From assembly GCF_900115185.1 (NCBI RefSeq), contig NZ_FOVN01000005.1:7501-71500 (forward strand): DNA of 64,000 nucleotides, given 5' to 3'. The DNA is from Algorimicrobium echini (GTDB lineage: Bacteria > Bacteroidota > Bacteroidia > Flavobacteriales > Flavobacteriaceae). Numbering within the stretch: position 1 is the stretch's first letter; every line of letters begins with the position of its first letter. The position numbers were made by a program, and so were the translations under genes. Under the pieces are notes generated by a model. The model did no database searches. It was not told where the DNA came from and saw nothing but the letters and a program-made list of their open reading frames with translations. This document shows positions 57,470 to 64,000 of this stretch, one piece after another.

Positions 57470-58546
57470 ATGCCCACAATTTGTTTGGAATCTCATAATA
57501 TTGATAATCTCTTCTTTGGTTTTGGTCAGTTTAACTACCACCTTATTAAAGGATTTTATGAAAATCAGGCTGTTTTAAAAACATTGGATTTCCACATCAC
57601 GTTAATTAGCAAACATCCTGAAAAGCTGGAAGCTGAATTTGGTAACACGTTTTCATATAAAAAATACAATACTTTACAACGTAACAAACTATTCCGAATT
57701 AAAAAACAATTCGACTTATGGCATTCCTTAAATCAAAATACCAAAGTTGAACCCTTTAAAAACATACCGTATGTTTTAACGGTTCATGATGTTAATTTCA
57801 TGGAAGAATTATCTGGAAAGAAGCTAGATAAACGCGTTGCAATTTTCAATGCTAAACTAAAGCGAAGTCATGCAATTACCTATATTTCAGAATATGCAAA
57901 AAGCATGACGCATACCTATTTTAAAGTGCCAAATGTTCCAGAATATGTTATTTATAATGGTAGTTCTAAACCTTTTGAGTTAGCCAAAAACCATACCCCT
58001 GAATTACTTCCAAAAGGCGATTTTTTATTTACAATTGGTGAACTTTTAGAAAAAAAGAATTTTCATACATTAGTAAATATGCTTGCTTATCTTCCCGAAT
58101 TGAGTTTAATAATTTCGGGAAAAAACACAACCGATTACGCTAAAAACATCATGAAATTAATTACTGATTTAAACCTTGAAAACCGTGTGTTTCTAACAGG
58201 AAAAATTAGTGAAGCGGACAAAGCCTATTATTTAAAAAACTGTTATGCGTTTTGCTTTCCGTCTCTGCGAGAAGGCTTTGGCATTCCCCCAATTGAAGCG
58301 ATGCAATATGGTAAACCTGTGTTTTTATCTGATAAAAGTTCGCTTCCAGAAGTTGGTGGTAAACACGCATTTTACTGGGAACATTTTGAACCTAAATATA
58401 TGGCTGATATCCTTGTGAAAGGCATGAAAACATACCAAGAAAACCCAACGAATTATAGTGAAAAACTGAAGTTTCATGCTAATTCCTATTCTTGGAATGA
58501 AACTGCGAAACAGTATTTAAAGGTATATGAAAGCCTACTTAAATAA
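57470..58546 (+). CDS. GT1-family glycosyltransferase
   Basis: GT-B enzyme of 358 residues. The C-domain has GELLEKKNFHTLVNML, VFLTGKISEADKAYYLKNC and the nucleotide-sugar motif FCFPSLREGFGIPPIEAMQYGKPVFLS, matching GT4/GT1. Sugar specificity unknown. Divergent from the kinase gene (91 bases between starts) and convergent with the next gene, overlapping it by 12 bases at the 3' end. Confidence 0.88.
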   Translation: MPTICLESHNIDNLFFGFGQFNYHLIKGFYENQAVLKTLDFHITLISKHPEKLEAEFGNTFSYKKYNTLQRNKLFRIKKQFDLWHSLNQNTKVEPFKNIPYVLTVHDVNFMEELSGKKLDKRVAIFNAKLKRSHAITYISEYAKSMTHTYFKVPNVPEYVIYNGSSKPFELAKNHTPELLPKGDFLFTIGELLEKKNFHTLVNMLAYLPELSLIISGKNTTDYAKNIMKLITDLNLENRVFLTGKISEADKAYYLKNCYAFCFPSLREGFGIPPIEAMQYGKPVFLSDKSSLPEVGGKHAFYWEHFEPKYMADILVKGMKTYQENPTNYSEKLKFHANSYSWNETAKQYLKVYESLLK

Positions 58547-59401
58547 GTGTTTGAAGTATTGACCAAAATTCTTTTTAGCAATAAAAAATTTGGAAGGCAT
58601 AATCCCTTTTAAATTGATGTTTTTTCTAATTTCTTCAATCGTATTCCCTTCACAAAACTCCAAATGCTTCCATTTTTCGGGTTCTATATAGAAAAAGTTT
58701 TCACGCTCTTTATAATTGGATTTATTGGTGGTTCGCCACTTTTCTAAAAAAGCCGCTTTGTCTTGAACTTCAATATTATGTCCCCAATTATCTAATTTTA
58801 AAACCAGTTCCGCTTCATCTCTAGCAATGCTCTCATGTAGTAAAATATTTTGCGTGTAAACAATACGTTTTCGGGTATTTCGTGCCACTTGATAATTCGG
58901 GTAATTGGTGGCAATAATTCCGCGTGTTGGCTCTTTTATAAACAACACACCATTATCTGTATACTTGTATAAATTTATTAAATAAGCAGCAATTTGAATG
59001 TTTTTCTTTTCAGGATTATCCAGATAACTATCAAAGCGCCTTAAGTCTTTTACATAATTGGCAAAATCTACAAAATACTCATCACTATCTATTTGAACTA
59101 GCCAATTTCCAACACCCATTTTAAGCGATAACATATGCCGTTCCCGATTATCATTTTCAATGGCTATTAAATTCGGGTCGTAAAAATCATCTTTATATAA
59201 TTGAATCTTATTATCCACATCAAAAGCTTCCAACCATTCAAAAAAAGCAGGATCCACAATAAAAGTTTCACCAGACCAGGTTCTATTTTTATGATCCATA
59301 GCAATAAAAATTGCGTCAGCTTCCTTATAAACAGGTGGAATGGATTTTTTTAATTTATCATAATCATAAGACAGTAAAAAACCAACGTGAATTTTTTTCA
59401 T
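58535..59401 (-). CDS. Glycosyltransferase-like protein, GT-A/GT2 type, unassigned
   Basis: 288 residues. Begins KKIHVGFLLSYDYDKLKKSIPP and contains WLVQIDSDEYFVDF, a DxD-like sequence that suggests a GT-A glycosyltransferase, plus VYTQNILLHESIARDEAEL. No close family is recognised with confidence. No signal peptide or transmembrane segment. Its 3' end overlaps the convergent GT1 gene by 12 bases. A role in surface glycan synthesis is inferred from position only. Confidence 0.7.
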   Translation of the reverse strand: MKKIHVGFLLSYDYDKLKKSIPPVYKEADAIFIAMDHKNRTWSGETFIVDPAFFEWLEAFDVDNKIQLYKDDFYDPNLIAIENDNRERHMLSLKMGVGNWLVQIDSDEYFVDFANYVKDLRRFDSYLDNPEKKNIQIAAYLINLYKYTDNGVLFIKEPTRGIIATNYPNYQVARNTRKRIVYTQNILLHESIARDEAELVLKLDNWGHNIEVQDKAAFLEKWRTTNKSNYKERENFFYIEPEKWKHLEFCEGNTIEEIRKNINLKGIMPSKFFIAKKNFGQYFKHLFK

Positions 59402-59576
59402 GGGTATTTGCGGATTATTTTTTACAAATATAGTTTAAGCCATAGAAATACCTATTTTTGTTACTAAAATGTACTAAAAAGACTCTAATTACTATTTTAA
59501 CCGTTTGTTTAAAAATAGCTAAAAACCATAAAGAAACCCTAGCCTGCTTTGGTATTATTTAAAAATTACATAGTTC

Positions 59577-60665
59577 ATGTCCGTGAATCCTAAACCTATA
59601 AAAAAGCCATTTATCAGCATTATAATACCCTGTTATAATGTAGCAAAATACATCTTTAAAGGATTAGAAAGCATATCAAACCAAAGCTACAGTTCTTGGG
59701 AATGTATTGTTGTTAATGATGGAAGTACAGATAATACTGAAACCGAGATAGAAAAATGGACAAAAAAAGATAAAAGATTTCAACTAATTTCACAAGTCAA
59801 CAAGGGTGTCTCTGCTGCTAGAAATGCAGGTCTAAAACAAGCTAAAGGTGATTGTATTTACTTTTTTGATCCGGATGATTTAATAGTTCAAGATTGTTTA
59901 GAGAACCTAATAGAGTTATTTCATGATAATATTGATGTGGTAATTGGTAAAAATGCCGAGGTATATGGACAAACAACAGAAATAAACAAGGTTTTTGAAC
60001 ATGGTATTACTCCCCTAAAAGAACTTAAAAAAACAAATTTTATAGAGCTTACATTATTCCATCCAATTTTAGTTGTATGCTGGAACAATCTTTATAATGC
60101 CAAATTTATTTTTTCAAATAATTTAACGTTTAAAGAAGGTATTGTTCATGAAGATGAACTTTGGGTTTTTGAAACCTTGTATTTGGCTAAAAACATAATC
60201 TTTAATTCGGACGTAACTTATTATTATAATGTAGGAAACAAATACTCCATAACTAAAAACTACAGCTTTAACAATCTTAAATGTTATATAACAGTTCTTG
60301 ATGAAATTTTTAATAATTATTATTTAAAAGAAAATAAGCAGAATAAGTTAATAATAGGCACTTACATTCTGAAATTACAAATTACAATTACAGCTGGATT
60401 TTTTAGATTTATAAAAAAGAATAAAAAACTAACCTATAAAGATGAAGGAGCCATGCTGATTAAAAACCATCTTAATGCATGTTACATTAGTGAATATATT
60501 AATCTAAATCCAGCCAAATCAAATCAATTCAACATATTTATACGTTATGGAGGAGCAAATCCAGAGGCTGCCTTCAAACTAATTAGAAACACCAACAAAA
60601 AAAATATTCTGAAATTTTTTGAAACCTCATACTTGAAATATACATATAGAAATAAGCTAACATAA
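59577..60665 (+). CDS. GT2 glycosyltransferase
   Basis: 362 residues with an N-terminal GT2 domain: ISIIIPCYNVAKYIFKGLESI, CIVVNDGSTDNTETEI, VSAARNAGLKQAKGDCIYFFDPDDLI (DxD as DPDD), and ED-type acceptor region GIVHEDELWVFETLYLA. The C-terminal third is less conserved. Begins with ATG at 59577 after a 175-base gap holding no visible gene. Sugar specificity unknown. Confidence 0.9.
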   Translation: MSVNPKPIKKPFISIIIPCYNVAKYIFKGLESISNQSYSSWECIVVNDGSTDNTETEIEKWTKKDKRFQLISQVNKGVSAARNAGLKQAKGDCIYFFDPDDLIVQDCLENLIELFHDNIDVVIGKNAEVYGQTTEINKVFEHGITPLKELKKTNFIELTLFHPILVVCWNNLYNAKFIFSNNLTFKEGIVHEDELWVFETLYLAKNIIFNSDVTYYYNVGNKYSITKNYSFNNLKCYITVLDEIFNNYYLKENKQNKLIIGTYILKLQITITAGFFRFIKKNKKLTYKDEGAMLIKNHLNACYISEYINLNPAKSNQFNIFIRYGGANPEAAFKLIRNTNKKNILKFFETSYLKYTYRNKLT

Positions 60666-60773
60666 TTAGCCTCACGGCATGACCTATTAAACTAATATAT
60701 TTTTACATATTTCGTTTATACTTTAGAAATCACCTACTTTTGTTTATAAAACGAACTAAAAAAACCTCTATAA

Positions 60774-61769
60774 ATGTCTACATTAACTGTTATCATGCCT
60801 GTTTATAATGGCGAAAAATTCTTGAAAGAATCCCTGAACAGTTTACTGAATCAGACATTTACCGATTTTACAGTATTGGTTTTAAATGATAATTCTACAG
60901 ATAAAACGTCAGAGATTCTAGACGCTTTTACAAAGCAGGATTCGCGTATTACAGTTATTACAAAAACCAAAAATGAGGGGCCAGCAAACCTACGAAATGA
61001 AGGTATTGAACGTGCCAGCACAGAATTTATAGCCTTGCTAGATGCTGATGATATTGCCTTACCTACCCGATTTGAAAAACAATTAGACTATTTAAAAAAC
61101 CATCCTGAAGTGGGTGTTTGTGGCACGTGGTTTACATTTTTTGGCGATAAAAAAGAGAAAACCGTTAGGCACGAAGTCTCTCACGACGCCCTAAAAGTTC
61201 AGTTTTTGCACAGTTGTGGTATTGGAAATCCTACAGTTATGTTCCGAAAATCAGTTTTAAAAGGTTTACGTTTTGAACACCAGTACGTTCCTGCTGAAGA
61301 TTATGGCTTATGGAGTCAACTCATTTTTAAAACCCAATTTCATAATATTCCAGAATCGCTTTTAAAATACCGATGGCATGATGCTAATATTAGTCAGACC
61401 AAAGAAGCCAACCTTCGTAAATCTGAAATTCTCATTAAAACAAAACAGTTAGAGCATTTAAGAATTCAACCTACAAATCCAGAAATTTTACATTACGTAT
61501 ATGCCGTTTCTTTACAACGCAATCAAGCTTCAGAGCATGTTATAAAAACAGTACAAGCCGCTAAAGATTTGCTAGAACACAATAAGAATTTACAAGTTTA
61601 CGATTTGAAGTTATTTGAGAATCACATCAACCGAACAATCGTGCGAACAATTAGAAATGCCACCAGTTACAATAAAGCGTTTTATAAATTTATAAAAAAC
61701 GAATCTGGTTTTTTTAACAACCTTAAACCTGTAGACAAATTGACCTTCTACCTCAAATGTTTATTTTGA
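60774..61769 (+). CDS. GT2 glycosyltransferase
   Basis: 331 residues: LTVIMPVYNGEKFLKESLNSLLNQ, VLVLNDNSTDKTSEIL, GPANLRNEGIERASTEFIALLDADDIALPTRF (DADD) and VPAEDYGLWSQLIFK. Typical GT2 size and order. TACTTTTG, a -7 match, lies at 60735-60742, 31 bases before the start. The 3' end overlaps the convergent GT2 gene by 9 bases. Confidence 0.92.
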   Translation: MSTLTVIMPVYNGEKFLKESLNSLLNQTFTDFTVLVLNDNSTDKTSEILDAFTKQDSRITVITKTKNEGPANLRNEGIERASTEFIALLDADDIALPTRFEKQLDYLKNHPEVGVCGTWFTFFGDKKEKTVRHEVSHDALKVQFLHSCGIGNPTVMFRKSVLKGLRFEHQYVPAEDYGLWSQLIFKTQFHNIPESLLKYRWHDANISQTKEANLRKSEILIKTKQLEHLRIQPTNPEILHYVYAVSLQRNQASEHVIKTVQAAKDLLEHNKNLQVYDLKLFENHINRTIVRTIRNATSYNKAFYKFIKNESGFFNNLKPVDKLTFYLKCLF

Positions 61770-62678
61770 AAAAAGATACTTTAGCAGTCGTTTATAATAC
61801 TTAAATTTTGTTTTAAAATCGGCTTCTTGAAAATAGCTTTTCATAAAGTTTAACTGAACTTCCGATAAATCCTGTCCAGCATTTTTCAATTTCAAAACTT
61901 CAAACGCGGTTGCATTTCCTAAAGATTTTACTACTTTTTTAAGATTTGCCGTTTTCGATTCTGGAATGGCATCGGTTACTTCTTTTACATTTAAATAAGA
62001 CGAATAATTTTTAAAGAATTCCGATTGTAATGAATATACACCACCCTCATGAACCCGATAAACAGCTGACTCAAAATCCATAAAAACACCTTTCCCCTTT
62101 TGTAACAATACCAAATAGAGCGAATTGTCTTTAGAATATTTAAAGGATTTTAAAAGTTCTAAATTTAGTGCTTCCTTTTTGAAAACAGCCGTTAAAGTTA
62201 ACGTGCAATATGGTGAGAATATGTTATCATAATCAATGGTTGTGTTTTCCGTTTGATGATTCCATGCATTGGATGACAAGCTGCTACCATTAAATATTTG
62301 ATAATTAGTCCAAGAAATGACATAATCTGTATTTGCTTCTAAAAAATCCACTTGCTTTTGAAGTTTTAATGGATCTGTCCAATAATCATCGCCTTCGCAT
62401 AAAGCTATATATTTCCCTTCCGCTTGCGGAAAACTATAATGCCACCAAGGCATAATATGTTGGGAATATTTATTTTCGGTTTGAAGAATGAGTTTAATTC
62501 GCGGATCTTTTTCAGCATGCTTTTTTAAAATAGCTGGTGTGCCATCGGTTGATGCATCATCATGAATCTGAATTTCTATTGGAAAATTAGTTTTTTGAAG
62601 ATAGAAACCTTCTAATGTTTGCTCTATATATTTCTCCTGATTAAACGTGGTGCAACATATTGTTAGTAAGGGCTTCAT
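61761..62678 (-). CDS. GT2 glycosyltransferase
   Basis: 305 residues: LTICCTTFNQEKYIEQTLEGFYLQ, IQIHDDASTDGTPAILKKHAE and IALCEGDDYWTDPLKLQKQVDFLE (EGDDYW form of the DxD). Third gene of a minus-strand unit following the aminotransferase and acetyltransferase genes, 2 bases after the latter's stop. Convergent, overlapping the previous GT2 by 9 bases. Confidence 0.92.
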   Translation of the reverse strand: MKPLLTICCTTFNQEKYIEQTLEGFYLQKTNFPIEIQIHDDASTDGTPAILKKHAEKDPRIKLILQTENKYSQHIMPWWHYSFPQAEGKYIALCEGDDYWTDPLKLQKQVDFLEANTDYVISWTNYQIFNGSSLSSNAWNHQTENTTIDYDNIFSPYCTLTLTAVFKKEALNLELLKSFKYSKDNSLYLVLLQKGKGVFMDFESAVYRVHEGGVYSLQSEFFKNYSSYLNVKEVTDAIPESKTANLKKVVKSLGNATAFEVLKLKNAGQDLSEVQLNFMKSYFQEADFKTKFKYYKRLLKYLFSK

Positions 62679-62680
62679 GC

Positions 62681-63304
62681 TTATTTATTCTTTAATTTTC
62701 CTGGAATTCCAACAATTGTATTTTCAGATAAACAGTTTTCTACAACCACGCTTCCAGCGCCTACAGTAACATTATCACCTAATGTAATGTTGGGCAGAAT
62801 AATAGCTCCAGAACCAATATTACAATTGTTTCCAATTGTAACCCGACCTAATATTTTGGCACCTGGAGACACATCACAATAATTGCCAATTTTAACATCA
62901 TGATGGATGTGAGCAGATGTATTAATTAAGCAACCTTCACCAATTTGAACGCTATTACTAATAAATACAAACGGCATGATATTAGTGCCTTGCCCTATTT
63001 GAACATCCAAAGCACCAATAACAGCATGTTTCGAAATAACGGTTTGATATACACCACCTGCTTTTACAAATTTTTTAACCACTTGTTTGCGTAAATGAGG
63101 TGTTCCTATTGCTGATACAAAATGCGGATTACTACTAAAATCAATAGCACTTAAAGAATGTATAATGGGATACTTTCCTAAAAAAAGAGCTTCTTCAGGT
63201 TTTGTATAATCGTCAAAAAAAGACAAAGTAGATTCTTTTGTTATTGTTTCATTTAAAACAACTAACACATCTTTTGCGTGACCTTTAGCACCTAGAACAA
63301 TCAT
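62681..63304 (-). CDS. NeuD/PglD-type sugar O- or N-acyltransferase
   Basis: 207 residues: N-terminal nucleotide-binding PglD_N segment (MIVLGAKGHAKDVLVVL) and a C-terminal left-handed beta-helix (GALDVQIGQGTNIMPFVFI, IGEGCLINTSAHIHHDVKIG, CNIGSGAIILPNITLG). Such enzymes acetylate amino sugars such as UDP-4-amino or sialic-acid-type precursors. Follows the aminotransferase directly with no gap, which supports the order aminate then acylate. Confidence 0.9.
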   Translation of the reverse strand: MIVLGAKGHAKDVLVVLNETITKESTLSFFDDYTKPEEALFLGKYPIIHSLSAIDFSSNPHFVSAIGTPHLRKQVVKKFVKAGGVYQTVISKHAVIGALDVQIGQGTNIMPFVFISNSVQIGEGCLINTSAHIHHDVKIGNYCDVSPGAKILGRVTIGNNCNIGSGAIILPNITLGDNVTVGAGSVVVENCLSENTIVGIPGKLKNK

Positions 63305-64000
63305 TTAAAGCGAATTAATTATACTACAGATTTCAACAACTTGCTGTTTTTCTAATTCGAAATATAAGGGTAAACAAAGAATTTTACTGCAAATATCTTC
63401 AGAAATTGGCATAGATACTGATTTATCTAAATACGGTAATTTGTTTAATGACGGATAAAAATAACGCCTTGGAAAAATTTGCACGGCTGCCAATTTCTCT
63501 AAAACAATATGCATGTGGGCTTCATCTTTAAAAATAACAGGCATATAAGAGTAATTTTTCTCTGCAAACTCTCTAAATTCAAAAAGCGATAGATGTGGAT
63601 TGTCTTTTAATAAAGTCTCGTATGTTTCTGTTAATAATTTTCGTTTGGCAATAATAGTATCAATATAAGGTAACACACTTAAACCCATTGCAGCTTGCAT
63701 TTCTGAAGCTTTAGCATTAACACCCAAACCATGATAATCTAATGGTCCATTATGACCAAAATTATGATGGTAATAACATTTTTTATAAAGGGCATCGTTA
63801 GGAACAAATATGGCACCACCTTCTCCTGTGTGAAATAGTTTTGTAGCATGAAAACTGGTAGAAATAACATCACCATACTCAAAAATAGATTTCCCTTTAT
63901 ACGTTACAGCAAAACAATGCGCTGCATCATAAATAACTTTCAAGTTGTGCTTTTCTGCTATTTCTTGAATAGCTTCCACATCACACGGATTTCCAAAAAC
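63305..64000 (-). CDS. DegT/DnrJ/EryC1-family sugar aminotransferase (cut by window end)
   Basis: PLP-dependent transaminase that adds an amino group to a keto-sugar nucleotide. Only the C-terminal 231 codons are present; the frame is still open at 64000 (reads VFGNPCDVEAIQEIAEKHN at the edge). Seen here: VIYDAAHCFAV (catalytic-site Asp) and the Schiff-base Lys in SFHATKLFHTGEGGA. The GTG at 63979 is an internal codon. It heads a minus-strand unit with the NeuD-type acyltransferase and a GT2. Confidence 0.92.
   Translation of the reverse strand, partial: VFGNPCDVEAIQEIAEKHNLKVIYDAAHCFAVTYKGKSIFEYGDVISTSFHATKLFHTGEGGAIFVPNDALYKKCYYHHNFGHNGPLDYHGLGVNAKASEMQAAMGLSVLPYIDTIIAKRKLLTETYETLLKDNPHLSLFEFREFAEKNYSYMPVIFKDEAHMHIVLEKLAAVQIFPRRYFYPSLNKLPYLDKSVSMPISEDICSKILCLPLYFELEKQQVVEICSIINSL

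Overview
This AT-rich window comes from a member of the Bacteroidota, most likely the family Flavobacteriaceae. Evidence: proteins with C-terminal type IX secretion (T9SS) sorting domains, promoters of the Bacteroidota form (TTG, about 19 bp, TAnnTTTG), a two-gene transketolase, a zeaxanthin-type crt cluster, DUF5606 and DUF349 proteins, and weak Shine-Dalgarno usage. Genus cannot be fixed from sequence reading alone. No phage, insertion sequence, integrase or CRISPR array is visible; the window looks like core chromosome with a surface-polysaccharide region at its right end.

Layout. 1-1863: translation operon thrS(partial)-infC-rpmI-rplT; infC appears to start at an AUA codon. 2270-9810 (minus): a large T9SS repeat protein, then a packed unit of a secreted protein of unknown function, a TPR sensor histidine kinase and a LytTR response regulator, then an AI-2E family permease. 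9937-15857 (minus): dnaB, accA, a DMT permease, an LptF/LptG permease and tgt. 16026-21107: split transketolase, a small outer membrane protein, an FKBP-like lipoprotein, an S4 RNA-binding protein, a PyrR-like phosphoribosyltransferase and aroK. 21239-21450: tRNA-Lys and tRNA-Leu. 21602-26553: a CarH-like B12 photoreceptor regulator followed by crtI-crtB-crtZ-crtY. 26539-34903 (minus): a TlpA-like thioredoxin, aconitase, and an operon of three periplasmic parvulin/SurA-type genes ending in a MoxR ATPase. 35061-49222 (plus): SRPBCC protein, relA/spoT, fur, purA, an OstA/LptA-like protein, a class III aminotransferase, a TPR protein, two tandem DUF368 (PopT-type) transporters, aroE and a DUF349 protein. 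49532-49980: a tandem array of about 61-bp units, each carrying a copy of the last codons of mazG plus a hairpin. 49961-53770 (minus): mazG, DUF5606 gene, def, a small secreted protein, a T9SS protein and ruvX. 53921-64000: dapD, then LPS/surface glycan genes (GT9, several GT2/GT1 glycosyltransferases, a Kdo-kinase-like protein, a NeuD-type acetyltransferase and a DegT aminotransferase cut by the window end).

How the genes work together. The most coherent system is light/B12-controlled carotenogenesis: the regulator at 21602 keeps both CarH signatures (W-X9-EH and ExHxxG), and a perfect 9-bp inverted repeat lies in the 44-bp gap before crtI, with further copies before crtB and, as an 8/9 match, before the regulator itself. 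Envelope biogenesis is the second theme: LptF/G-like permease, OstA-like protein, SurA-like chaperones, polyprenyl-phosphate transporters and the glycan cluster. The structures least explained by known gene families are the mazG 3'-end array and a family of CGATAAACGGTAAG-type repeats upstream of the small secreted protein gene at 52037-52282.
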